A stretch of DNA of 13,161 nucleotides from Rikenellaceae bacterium (GCA_020859745.1 JAJBVQ010000017.1:1-13161), one strand, 5' to 3'; positions 1-6,900 are shown, numbered from the stretch's first letter. The notes: generated by a model from the letters alone, not told the origin. Translations and numbers: made by a program.

Positions 1-1
1 G

Positions 2-1597
2 AAACAGACACTCACCTACCACGCCCCTACCGCAGCCTCCACCGCGAGCCGGATCGACCAGGAGGTTTACGACCGCTGCCTCGAACATTTCGAAAAAGGC
101 GAATACACCTCCGCGCTCCACGCCCTGCTCGACTATATTGATCCGGAGCTTCGCGCCAGATACGGCAATCCGGCGGGGACGGAATTCAAAGTGCCTCACG
201 GCTCGATCATCGTCGGCATCCGGATAGACGGCGACCGGCTGGAGATCGACGCCCCTTTCCTGGGGCTCCCGGAAAAAGGCCGGATTCCGCTGCTGCGTCA
301 GATCGCCGGGCTGAATACCAACGTACTCGACCTCTCCTGTATCCTGCTTCGCGACAAACAGTTCCATTTCACCTACGACTGCCCGCTGGCGCTGACCCAT
401 CCGGCCAAAATTTACGACGTCCTTTACGAAATCTGCCGCACGAGCAACCTCTTTTACGACGAATTCGTCAATAAATACGGCGCACAACGCATCTGCGAAC
501 CGGAGGTGAAACCTTACGACGCCGAAACCGTGGAGCGCATCTACAATGAGATTCAACAGACTTGCACGGAATGCCTCGACGCCGTGAAAGGGTTCGAAAC
601 CGAGCTGAAATACGGTTATGCCTGGAACGTGCTCGCCAGCGCCCTGCTGGAGATCGTCTATTCCGCCCATCCGCAAGGACAGCTGCTCAACGAGCTGAAC
701 AAGGCAATCAGCGAACACGACCGCGAAGACATTCCGATCCAGGAGGTGATCGCCCGGGGCAAAGAGGCGGTGCAGAAGATCGCAGGCATCAGCCGGGAAC
801 AACTGGCCGGAGACCTCTATTTCGTCGAGACCTTCGTGTCGGACAAACGCAGCCCGAATCTCAAAAACTTACAGGATAATTTCGAAAAGACGTTCGACAA
901 GGCCACCGCCGCACTAAATTCCGACAACACGATGGCCTGCTGCGTGCTGATCGTCTATAAGTTCTACGAAATGTATTACTACAACAACGTGCAGGACGAC
1001 GTGAACGCGATAGTTTCGGAGGCTTTACGCCGCACCTCGGCCATGCCGTGGGACCAAGCGGCCCCGATCCTGCACGCTGCGATGAAAAAGATCATGGAGG
1101 GAGAGCCGGACACTGGTCGTTTCGATCTCCAGCGCGACGACAAACTACCGGAAACTATATTCAAAGAGAGAACGCTGACCGACCTGACTATGTTCTGCGA
1201 GGAGGCGATCGCCGACATGGGGGTCGACCCGGTGCCGGCCCGTGTAGGGCCGGAGGCCTGGAAATTCCACCAAGGCAGCTCGGAAATCTGGCTGTTCGTC
1301 TACCAGCGGAGCTACCTGTTCTGCACCTCGCCGATCAACGTGCTGCCTAAAAAAGAGTTGGAACCCGTCCTGACCTATCTGGTGAGCGAAGACCTGCGGC
1401 CCTACAAACTGGGCATCGAGGACAACCAAATCTATATCGCCTACCGGATCCACATTTCGGACATCTTTTCCGGCTATGCCGACCAGGTTAAGAAGAATAT
1501 TACCGGACTGGCTTTCAAAGCCGACGAGCTGAACGATTACCTGGCCGAAACCTACGGCTGCGAGTTCTCAGAATACGCTAAAAAAGACGCGATCTGA
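2..1597 (+). CDS. Hypothetical protein with two YbjN-like domains (5' end outside window)
   Basis: The reading frame is open from the first base, so the gene starts before the window; GTG at 191 is internal and not a credible start. 531 residues are visible. Residues about 64-160 look like a YbjN/type III secretion chaperone-like fold: alternating beta strands, a leading acidic 'IDAPFLGLP' stretch, then 'CPLALTHPAKIYDVLYEIC'. Residues about 420-525 repeat the same layout ('SPINVLPKKELEPVLTYLV', then 'YIAYRIHISDIF'). A mostly helical linker joins them. No signal peptide, membrane segment or catalytic motif is visible, so a cytoplasmic protein-binding role is possible, but this is inference. 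It is followed after about 30 bp by the promoter of the next gene, with no obvious terminator between. The family assignment rests on pattern recall only; the function is unknown. Confidence 0.7.
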   Translation, partial: KQTLTYHAPTAASTASRIDQEVYDRCLEHFEKGEYTSALHALLDYIDPELRARYGNPAGTEFKVPHGSIIVGIRIDGDRLEIDAPFLGLPEKGRIPLLRQIAGLNTNVLDLSCILLRDKQFHFTYDCPLALTHPAKIYDVLYEICRTSNLFYDEFVNKYGAQRICEPEVKPYDAETVERIYNEIQQTCTECLDAVKGFETELKYGYAWNVLASALLEIVYSAHPQGQLLNELNKAISEHDREDIPIQEVIARGKEAVQKIAGISREQLAGDLYFVETFVSDKRSPNLKNLQDNFEKTFDKATAALNSDNTMACCVLIVYKFYEMYYYNNVQDDVNAIVSEALRRTSAMPWDQAAPILHAAMKKIMEGEPDTGRFDLQRDDKLPETIFKERTLTDLTMFCEEAIADMGVDPVPARVGPEAWKFHQGSSEIWLFVYQRSYLFCTSPINVLPKKELEPVLTYLVSEDLRPYKLGIEDNQIYIAYRIHISDIFSGYADQVKKNITGLAFKADELNDYLAETYGCEFSEYAKKDAI

Positions 1598-1625
1598 CCG
1601 ATATCCGGATGCGATAACTTTTCAG

Positions 1626-1633
1626 TACATTTG
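1626..1633 (+). promoter_or_regulatory. Bacteroidetes -7 promoter element for the DUF2148 gene
   Basis: TACATTTG matches the Bacteroidetes -7 consensus TAnnTTTG exactly. It would start transcription near 1638, about 25 nt ahead of the ATG at 1664. It overlaps the in-frame TTG at 1631, so that TTG cannot be the start of a transcript from this promoter. No good -33 TTTG box is visible. Confidence 0.6.
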
Positions 1634-1663
1634 AGTTCGGAAACCAATCAAAAACCACCAGCC

Positions 1664-2194
1664 ATGATCGAAACGCAAAACGATACACGCAACGAAACAC
1701 TGCGGCAGACAGCCGCCCTGATGATGAACGCCGCACGCACGGCTCCCAAGGCGCGCGGCATCGACCACCTCGAAATCGCCATGCTCACCGGCGTGGATAT
1801 CGCACGCCTGTCGGACAAGCTCGAGGAGATGAGCCAAGCACCGGGGCGGGGTTTCTTCGCCCGCGACGGGGAGAATATCCGTCAGGCCGGAGCCGTCGTG
1901 CTGATCGGAACCCGCTATGCCGTGATGGACCTGAACTGCGGCTGGTGCGGTTTCCCCACCTGCGCGGACAAAGCCCGGCAGGCGCCGTTGGCCCCCTGCG
2001 CATTCAACACGAACGATCTGGGCATCGCCGTCGGTTCGGCCGTATCGGTGGCGGCCGACCGCCGCGCCGACTGCCGCGTGATGTATTCGGCGGGCGTGGC
2101 GGCCTTGGCGATGGATCTGCTGCCGGGCTGCCGGGCTATCCTCGCCATCCCGGTCAGCGCAACGGGAAAAAGCCCGTTTTTCGACCGGAAATAG
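1664..2194 (+). CDS. Ferredoxin-domain (DUF2148) protein
   Basis: A 176-residue cytoplasmic protein of the DUF2148 type, annotated in many bacteria and archaea as 'uncharacterized protein containing a ferredoxin domain'; its biochemical role is not established. The cysteine cluster is C92-x2-C95-x4-C100 ('NCGWCGFPTC') followed by C112, with further cysteines at 137 and 156; C92, C95, C100 and C112 could hold an iron-sulfur cluster. The end 'SATGKSPFFDRK' is typical of the family. The start at ATG 1664 is chosen over the longer TTG start at 1631 because the -7 promoter covers that TTG. The upstream gene ends at 1597. Downstream lies a hairpin shared with the convergent recombinase-like gene. 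Family assignment is confident; redox or metal function is inference. Confidence 0.8.
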   Translation: MIETQNDTRNETLRQTAALMMNAARTAPKARGIDHLEIAMLTGVDIARLSDKLEEMSQAPGRGFFARDGENIRQAGAVVLIGTRYAVMDLNCGWCGFPTCADKARQAPLAPCAFNTNDLGIAVGSAVSVAADRRADCRVMYSAGVAALAMDLLPGCRAILAIPVSATGKSPFFDRK

Positions 2195-2213
2195 TTCCGG
2201 CAGGAGGGTGGAA

Positions 2214-2242
2214 AGTGCCCGGTTCTACGAAGTCCGGGCACT
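2214..2242. terminator. Bidirectional hairpin between convergent genes
   Basis: Perfect 9-bp arms (AGTGCCCGG at 2214-2222 and CCGGGCACT at 2234-2242) around an 11-nt loop. It lies 20 bp after the DUF2148 gene and covers the stop codon of the minus-strand recombinase-like gene. Neither side has a strong T tract, so termination is likely but not certain. Confidence 0.55.
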
Positions 2243-2857
2243 CTGTTTCGCCTTACGCCCTTTCGGCCGGTGCACCACCCGGAAACCCTGCTGGTCCAGA
2301 TAGCGGTAGAAAGTCCGCTGGTTCAGTCCTACCGTTCCGCAAATTTCCGCGACTGAAAGTTCGCTGCGTTCCGTGTAAAGTTTGAGAGCCGCCTCCAGCT
2401 TTTTGCGATAGTCCGCCCGAATACCCCGCGGACGCCCTACCGGTTTGCGGGCCGCAGGGACAGCCGTCGATACCTCCGTTCCCAAACAACACGAAAGGTC
2501 ATACAGATGGCTGATCAATTCATACAGCGCCGCATCCTGCATCATATCCCCCGACAGGCGGAACCAAGGTTCGCCCACTGATTTCAAAACCACTCCCTGC
2601 AACAACAACCGGCGCACCAGCCCGAAAAGCTCGCCGATATTCCGGCAGATGTCCCGTAACCGCAACACGACGATCGTATCGCCCTTTTCAAGTAACCCGA
2701 GCAGTCGCTCCAGTTCAGCCGTTCCTTCCTGCTCGAAAAACAGATTTCCGCTCGCTACTCCGGCTTCCACGAGCGCCGTAATTCCCCCTTGCAGGTCGTC
2801 CGCTCCCGATTTAGGACGGAAATAACCCCGAATAATGCCATTTTTGTCCTTTTTCAT
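2225..2857 (-). CDS. Serine recombinase-like protein, probably catalytically inactive
   Basis: 210 residues with the layout of a small serine invertase: N-terminal resolvase-like domain (about 7-125), a long helix, a basic 'KPVGRPRG' linker, and a C-terminal Hin-type helix-turn-helix (about 147-192, 'LSVAEICGTVGLNQRTFYRYL'). The core 'LEKGDTIVV' matches 'LrxGDTLvV' of the family. Key catalytic positions are lost: where active enzymes have YxRVS, this has Y12-F-R-P-K16, so lysine replaces the serine nucleophile. Where they have DRLxR (SRLSR in the neighbour), this has R68-D-I-C-R72, so the first conserved arginine is aspartate. Fold retained but activity lost is therefore the simplest reading. 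ATG 2857 is preferred over 2887 because homology starts just after it and 2858-2887 lies inside a 35-bp dyad. It is divergent from the intact invertase at 3183 and may be a DNA-binding partner or regulator of it (inference). Confidence 0.75.
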   Translation of the reverse strand: MKKDKNGIIRGYFRPKSGADDLQGGITALVEAGVASGNLFFEQEGTAELERLLGLLEKGDTIVVLRLRDICRNIGELFGLVRRLLLQGVVLKSVGEPWFRLSGDMMQDAALYELISHLYDLSCCLGTEVSTAVPAARKPVGRPRGIRADYRKKLEAALKLYTERSELSVAEICGTVGLNQRTFYRYLDQQGFRVVHRPKGRKAKQSARTS

Positions 2858-2864
2858 AAAACCA

Positions 2865-2899
2865 CTATGTAACAAATTAACAAACAACCAGTTACATAG
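2865..2899. repeat. 9-bp inverted repeat before the recombinase-like start codon
   Basis: CTATGTAAC (2865-2873) and GTTACATAG (2891-2899) are perfect inverted copies separated by 17 bp, ending 8 bp before the ATG at 2857 (minus strand). This could be a DNA operator or a leader RNA hairpin that hides the start. A second inverted pair, CCAGTTA (2888-2894) and TAACTGG (2932-2938), overlaps the right arm, so the two RNA stems could not form together. Confidence 0.6.
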
Positions 2900-2910
2900 A
2901 TAAACCTGTC

Positions 2911-2930
2911 AAATAAACGTTCGTTTATAT
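2911..2930. repeat. Left crossover-like site of a putative invertible segment
   Basis: Dyad with half-sites AAATAAACG and CGTTTATAT around a 2-bp TT core (2920-2921); 8 of 9 positions are symmetric. Two half-sites around a 2-bp core is the structure of serine-invertase crossover sites such as hix. CGTTCGTTTA (2918-2927) recurs inverted at 3070-3079. ACCTGT (2904-2909) also recurs inverted outside the partner site (3089-3094). Confidence 0.6.
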
Positions 2931-2944
2931 ATAACTGGCTGAAA

Positions 2945-2952
2945 CAAAGATA
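2945..2952 (-). promoter_or_regulatory. Bacteroidetes -7 element inside the putative invertible segment
   Basis: TATCTTTG on the minus strand, an exact TAnnTTTG match, pointing at the inactive recombinase-like gene at 2857 and giving a leader of about 80 nt. No clear -33 box is seen. If the segment inverts (x becomes 5997-x) the element would lie at 3045-3052 on the plus strand and point at the intact invertase. Confidence 0.5.
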
Positions 2953-3050
2953 ATCATAATATTTAAATCCCTTATATTTTTATGACTAAATTATTAGCTT
3001 TCTGGCAGATACGATTTGGTTTCTGTCATAAATCCTGTTTCGTATCGCAT

Positions 3051-3058
3051 TGTCTTTG
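3051..3058 (+). promoter_or_regulatory. Weak plus-strand -7-like element
   Basis: TGTCTTTG deviates from TAnnTTTG at one base. It lies in the putative invertible segment and faces the invertase gene at 3183. After inversion it would face the other recombinase. It is a possible weak counterpart of the element at 2945-2952. Confidence 0.25.
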
Positions 3059-3066
3059 AAGTGTTC

Positions 3067-3086
3067 ATTTAAACGAACGCTTTTCG
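3067..3086. repeat. Right crossover-like site of the putative invertible segment
   Basis: Inner half-site ATTTAAACG, AA core (3076-3077), outer half-site CGCTTTTCG. Read on the minus strand, the inner half is CGTTTAAAT, matching the left site's inner half CGTTTATAT at 8 of 9 positions. The outer half is degenerate (5 of 9). The core is the complement of the left TT core, so the two sites are in inverted orientation, as inversion needs. Confidence 0.55.
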
Positions 3087-3102
3087 GCACAGGTAAATCG
3101 TC

Positions 3103-3171
3103 ATGGAAAAGACCGATAGAGCTATAATATTATCTGTCATATTTTTTACTTTGAGCATTATTTTCCACTAA
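3103..3171 (+). CDS. Candidate 22-residue hydrophobic peptide
   Basis: ATG at 3103 opens a 22-codon frame ending TAA at 3169-3171, 11 bp before the invertase start at 3183. The peptide has a charged start (MEKTDR) and then about 15 hydrophobic residues (AIILSVIFFTLSIIF), the profile of a single-pass membrane micropeptide. It lies outside the putative invertible segment and would be on any transcript reading from that segment into the invertase. It could be a leader peptide, but AT-rich DNA readily yields Ile/Phe-rich frames by chance. There is no ribosome-binding evidence. Confidence 0.25.
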   Translation: MEKTDRAIILSVIFFTLSIIFH

Positions 3172-3182
3172 CCCATGAACCT

Positions 3183-3788
3183 ATGCCTGTAATCGCCTAC
3201 CTTAGAGTCAGCACCGAAAAGCAACACATTGAAAACCAAAAAGAAGAGATCAGAAGATTCGCCGAATCCCGCAACCTGACGATCGACCGGTGGGTGACCG
3301 AAACGGTCAGTGGAAAAACTCAGAATAAAGACCGCAAGCTCGGCCCCCTGCTCCGCCGGATGAACAGCGGCGACACGCTGATCGTCACCGAGATTTCGCG
3401 CCTGAGCCGCACCCTCACCGAGATCATGTCCATTATGGGCCGGTGCCTCGAAAAAAACATCATCCTCTACAGCACCAAAGACGGTTACGCGTTCGACAAC
3501 AGCATCAACAGTAAAGTCCTCGCCTTCGCATTCGGATTGGTGGCCGAGATAGAGCACAATCTGATGTCCATGCGCACCAAAGAGGCCCTCGCCCTGCGCA
3601 GGTCCGAAGGCATACACATCGGCAGGCCGCAGGGCAGCAACGTCAAGCAGCGCATACTGATCGACAACCGCCAGCAGATTGCCGCCATGCTCCGGCAGGG
3701 GCGCACGGTAAACCATATCTGCCGCACTTTCAACGTTTCGCGAACGGTTTACTACACGTTCCGCCGGGAATACCGGCTCCCGAAATAG
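3183..3788 (+). CDS. mpi: Mpi-type serine DNA invertase
   Basis: 201 residues, the full length of a small serine recombinase. The N-terminal 'IAYLRVSTEKQ' carries R8 and the nucleophile S10. 'GDTLIVTEISRLSRTL' (63-79) holds R73 and R76; the Asp usual before the first Arg is Ser72, a variant I recall in B. fragilis Mpi, which this protein strongly resembles throughout. Helix E with 'LVAEIEHNLMSMRTKEAL' (119-136) leads to a 'GRPQG' linker and a C-terminal helix-turn-helix (about 160-198). Mpi inverts many promoters, including those of capsule loci in B. fragilis, by recombination between short inverted repeats. Here paired dyad sites with 2-bp cores lie directly upstream. It is divergent from an inactive relative and convergent with the GH3 gene, with a shared terminator. 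Catalytic competence looks intact; targets are inferred. Confidence 0.88.
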   Translation: MPVIAYLRVSTEKQHIENQKEEIRRFAESRNLTIDRWVTETVSGKTQNKDRKLGPLLRRMNSGDTLIVTEISRLSRTLTEIMSIMGRCLEKNIILYSTKDGYAFDNSINSKVLAFAFGLVAEIEHNLMSMRTKEALALRRSEGIHIGRPQGSNVKQRILIDNRQQIAAMLRQGRTVNHICRTFNVSRTVYYTFRREYRLPK

Positions 3789-3828
3789 GAACGGGCGGGA
3801 CACCCCCTTCCGGATGTCCCGCCCGTTC
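3789..3828. terminator. Bidirectional terminator, 14-bp perfect stem
   Basis: GAACGGGCGGGACA (3789-3802) pairs perfectly with TGTCCCGCCCGTTC (3815-3828) around a 12-nt loop. It starts right after the invertase stop and ends 18 bp before the stop of the convergent GH3 gene. There is no long T tract on either strand. Confidence 0.75.
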
Positions 3829-3846
3829 GATCATGCCCGCCGAATC

Positions 3847-6714
3847 CTAAAGTTCGTCCAGTTTCATCTCCTTGATTCGCCCTTTACCGTTCAGGATCAG
3901 GATACGCAGGTCGCTGGACGTCGCCCCGTCGAAGGTATAGGTTTCCATCGAACCGTTATTGAGGCGGCTCTTTCCGCGCCACACCGGAATGAACAATCCG
4001 CCGCCGCTCGAAAGCTGGATCTCGAACTCCACCGGCGCCCCTTCGTCCCAGGCGATCCCGATCGAAGTCGGCTTCGCCCCGCTGCGAAGTTCATACGTAA
4101 TATACTGGTTCGGAGTCCCTTCCCACACCGTGTTCAGGTTGCCGTCCACCGTGTTGGCCGCCTTGTCGTCGTCGATGCTGGCCGACACTTTCGATGCCAG
4201 CGAGCCTTTCCGTTCGCTCGCGCGCATCTCCAGCAGACGCCCCGCCTCCACGACCGTGAAATCATGCTTCAACTTGATATCCTCCGACGAAGCACCCACC
4301 ATCACCGTGAAATCGCCCGGTTCGACCGTCCATTTGTAATGCAGGTCAAGGATCTCCAAGTCGCGCGGATAGAGTTTGAACTCCACCCGTTTGCTTTCGC
4401 CCGGAGCCAGATGCACCCGCTCGAAACCGCGCAACACCTTTTCGTAGGCCATCACCGAAGCGACCTTATCGTGCAGGTACAGCTGCACCACCTCGTCCCC
4501 GGCCCGCTTGCCCGTATTGGTCACCGTGCACGAAACCGTCAGCCCCTGATGCGGCGTGATGACCGTGTCCGACAGTTCCAGATCGCTGTACGCAAACGTT
4601 GTATAACTCAGGCCGAAACCGAACGGATACAATGCCCCGTTGACCCTCGCCCGATGGCTCTTCGGCCCGTTCGCTCCCCACGAGTCGCTCTGCGCCGACG
4701 GCAGCGTCGGGAAGTTGAACGGGATCTGCCCTACGCTGCGCGGGAAAGTCACCGTCAGCTTGCCGCCCGGATTGTAGTCGCCGAACAGCACCTCGGCCAC
4801 CGCCGTCCCCCCGTGCTGCCCCGGATACCAAGCCTCCACGATCGCCGGCACATACTTGTCCGCCCAATTAATGGAGAGCGGCCGCCCGTTGACCAGTACC
4901 AAAACGACCTTTTTACCCTTTTCCCTGAGCGGTGTGATCGCCTCCAACAGTTGTTGCTGCCGACCCGGCAGGTCGAGGCTCGACCGCGACTTGTTCTCGC
5001 CGCATGTCCGCGTCCCGCCGCCCAGCACCATCACCACCACATCCGCTTGTTCCGCCACAGCATAGGCAGCGGCCATACTATCTTTTTCGGCAGCCGTCAG
5101 CGGATAATCCATCAACTCCGAATCCGGCCAATTGTCGTCCACCAGCTCGCAACCCTTCGCATAGACCACCTCCGCCGCGCCTGCCGCCGCGCGGATACCG
5201 TCCAGCACGCTCACCGGTTCCACCGCATTCGGGCCGTAACGCGCCGTCACGAAGTCCGTGGCCGTCGCATTCGGCCCGATCACCGCAATACGCCGCGCAC
5301 TGTCGCGGCTGACCGGCAGCGTATTCGCCTCGTTTTTCAAAAGCACTATGGATTCCAGCGAAATCTGCTTCGCCACCGCCTCGTTCGCCTCGCTGCACAC
5401 CTCCGCATCCGATGCCTTCAGGTCGTTGCGGTACGGATTGTCGAACAAGCCGCACAGGAACTTGACCCGCAGGATGTCCCGCACCCGGTCGTCGATCACC
5501 TCCTCGCTCAACGCCCCCTCTTTGACCAGCTCGCGCAGCGGCACGATGAACGAGTCCGGCGACCGGAACGTGCACCGCACATTGAGGCCCGCCTCGACCG
5601 CCTGCCGCACCGCCTCCTTCATATCCACCGCCGTGAAATGCTTCGAGTACAGGTACTCCACCGCATCGCTGTCCGACACCACGTAGCCCCGGAAACCGTA
5701 CCGACCCCGCAGCACCTCGGTCAGCCAATGGTAGCTCCCCTGTATCGGTTCGCCGTCGAAATCGTTATAGGAGCTCATGATACCCAACAAACCGGCCTCC
5801 CGGATCACCCGGCCGAACGGATAGACATGGATCTGCTCCATTTCTCGCAGCGACATCTGCGGATTGTTCCGCGCCATCCCTTCGCGCGCCCCCTTTCCGT
5901 TGCTGTACCCCACAAAATGCTTAGCCGTGGCCGCCACCCCCTGGTCCTGAATCCCGCGCACCATCTGGATGCCGAGCTCCGCCACCAGATAAGGCGACTC
6001 GCCGTAGACCTCCTCGTAGCGTCCCCACCGTTGGTCGCGCCCCACGTCGAGGATCGGCGAGTAGATATTGGTGTATCCCAGAGCCTTTGCCTCGCGCCCC
6101 TCGATCTCGCCCATCTTGTAGACCAACGCACGGTTCCACGTATGCCCCACCCCTAACTGCGTCGGGAAATTGGTCGCCTTGAAACTCTCCACGCCCCGCA
6201 ACCCTTCATTCGTGAAATCGACCGGAATCCCCAGCCGTGTATCCTCGACGAAAAACCGTTGTACCTCGTTGATCGCCCACGCATGGTTCGACGCCGGCCA
6301 CACATACGGGTTGCTCCGGTTCCTGCGCCCCGGCGGATAGCCGTTCAGGTGCTCGTCGATCGCCCCGATGCCGTCCTTCCAGATACGGTCGGTCTTCCAC
6401 TCCGGTTTGGGCAGGTCGTCGGTCAGCACGCGCCCGTAACCGTACAGGGTAGCCATCTGGGCGGTCTTTTCGTCGAGGTTCATCTGCGAAAGCAGGTCTT
6501 CGATCCGCTTTTCCACAGGCTGCGCGGGGTCTTCGAAAATGTCTTTTTTGCCGTTCTTGTTGAAGTCGATCCAGCCGTCGCGGTAAATTTCGCCTTTGGG
6601 CCGGTATTCCGGACGGATCACCGGTTTTCCGGCTTTGTCGAAACCCTGCGCCGCGGCGCTTCCCGCCAGGCACAAGGCGGCCAACGCCGGAAGCAGAATG
6701 GTCTGTTTTGCCAT
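3847..6714 (-). CDS. Secreted GH3 beta-glycosidase with C-terminal discoidin-like domain
   Basis: 955 residues. A type I signal peptide (MAKQTILLPALAALCLAGSAAA, cut before QG) sends it to the periplasm or beyond. An N-terminal loop 'DFNKNGKKDIFED' (50-62) resembles a calcium loop. The GH3 barrel follows (about 70-425), with 'GRDQRWGRYEEVYGES' (225-240), 'KHF' (265-267) and the nucleophile region 'YVVSDSDAVE', where D348 is the likely nucleophile. The second alpha/beta domain (about 445-660) has 'GENKSRSSLDLPG', with E573 a candidate acid/base. A fibronectin III-like domain (about 700-785) and an F5/8 type C (discoidin/CBM32-like) domain (about 830-955) complete it. The substrate could be a beta-glucoside or beta-xyloside; the sequence does not decide. 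ATG 6714 is set by the signal peptide and a promoter just upstream. It stands alone, with no SusC/SusD pair nearby. Confidence 0.92.
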   Translation of the reverse strand: MAKQTILLPALAALCLAGSAAAQGFDKAGKPVIRPEYRPKGEIYRDGWIDFNKNGKKDIFEDPAQPVEKRIEDLLSQMNLDEKTAQMATLYGYGRVLTDDLPKPEWKTDRIWKDGIGAIDEHLNGYPPGRRNRSNPYVWPASNHAWAINEVQRFFVEDTRLGIPVDFTNEGLRGVESFKATNFPTQLGVGHTWNRALVYKMGEIEGREAKALGYTNIYSPILDVGRDQRWGRYEEVYGESPYLVAELGIQMVRGIQDQGVAATAKHFVGYSNGKGAREGMARNNPQMSLREMEQIHVYPFGRVIREAGLLGIMSSYNDFDGEPIQGSYHWLTEVLRGRYGFRGYVVSDSDAVEYLYSKHFTAVDMKEAVRQAVEAGLNVRCTFRSPDSFIVPLRELVKEGALSEEVIDDRVRDILRVKFLCGLFDNPYRNDLKASDAEVCSEANEAVAKQISLESIVLLKNEANTLPVSRDSARRIAVIGPNATATDFVTARYGPNAVEPVSVLDGIRAAAGAAEVVYAKGCELVDDNWPDSELMDYPLTAAEKDSMAAAYAVAEQADVVVMVLGGGTRTCGENKSRSSLDLPGRQQQLLEAITPLREKGKKVVLVLVNGRPLSINWADKYVPAIVEAWYPGQHGGTAVAEVLFGDYNPGGKLTVTFPRSVGQIPFNFPTLPSAQSDSWGANGPKSHRARVNGALYPFGFGLSYTTFAYSDLELSDTVITPHQGLTVSCTVTNTGKRAGDEVVQLYLHDKVASVMAYEKVLRGFERVHLAPGESKRVEFKLYPRDLEILDLHYKWTVEPGDFTVMVGASSEDIKLKHDFTVVEAGRLLEMRASERKGSLASKVSASIDDDKAANTVDGNLNTVWEGTPNQYITYELRSGAKPTSIGIAWDEGAPVEFEIQLSSGGGLFIPVWRGKSRLNNGSMETYTFDGATSSDLRILILNGKGRIKEMKLDEL

Positions 6715-6745
6715 TGAAAAGTAAGAATTGGTGTTAGTAGCAGCA

Positions 6746-6753
6746 CAAATGTA
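6746..6753 (-). promoter_or_regulatory. Bacteroidetes -7 promoter element for the GH3 gene
   Basis: TACATTTG on the minus strand, an exact TAnnTTTG match, with expected transcription start near 6741 and a leader of about 27 nt. Its presence supports ATG 6714 as the start, since the frame open further upstream would begin before the promoter. Confidence 0.65.
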
Positions 6754-6806
6754 GTGAAAATCGCCGGCACCGGTGACAACGGCGCCGCCCCTTTCGCCCG
6801 CGGACA

Positions 6807-6839
6807 CAAAAAAAGCACGGGGAGAACCACCACCCCGTG
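6807..6839 (-). terminator. Rho-independent terminator of the BtuG-like gene
   Basis: On the minus strand GCACGGGG and CCCCGTGC (6832-6839 and 6814-6821) form an 8-bp stem with a 10-nt loop, followed by seven T (6813-6807). It lies about 60 bp after the lipoprotein stop and ahead of the GH3 promoter, so it separates the two minus-strand units. Confidence 0.85.
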
Positions 6840-6900
6840 CCCTCGCAGCCACCCGGCAGGGAGGCCGCATCACGAATAAAAACCTTACACTACAAAGTTT

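Noticed and set aside
888..897. AGACGTTCGA, similar to the recombinase site core
   Set aside because: It lies within a coding region with no inverted partner nearby and no dyad symmetry.
1631..1663. TTG start giving a longer DUF2148 protein
   Set aside because: The TTG is part of the -7 promoter TACATTTG, so it would not be on the transcript. The ATG at 1664 fits better.
2161..2183. AACGGG/CCCGTT hairpin followed by T residues, like a terminator
   Set aside because: It lies inside the conserved coding end (SATGKSPFFDR) of the DUF2148 gene, and a stronger hairpin follows the stop codon.
3120..3131. TATAAT-like sigma70 -10 sequence before the invertase
   Set aside because: Bacteroidetes promoters do not use this box, and the stretch is simply AT-rich.
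3175..3192. Five-codon frame ATG-AAC-CTA-TGC-CTG-TAA overlapping the invertase start
   Set aside because: It is too short to support as a gene; overlap with the start is easily due to chance.
3814..6156. 780-codon open frame on the plus strand
   Set aside because: It is antisense to the GH3 gene, whose domains and catalytic motifs are clear. The translation is Arg/His/Pro-rich without any recognisable motif, which is a by-product of G+C-rich codon use.
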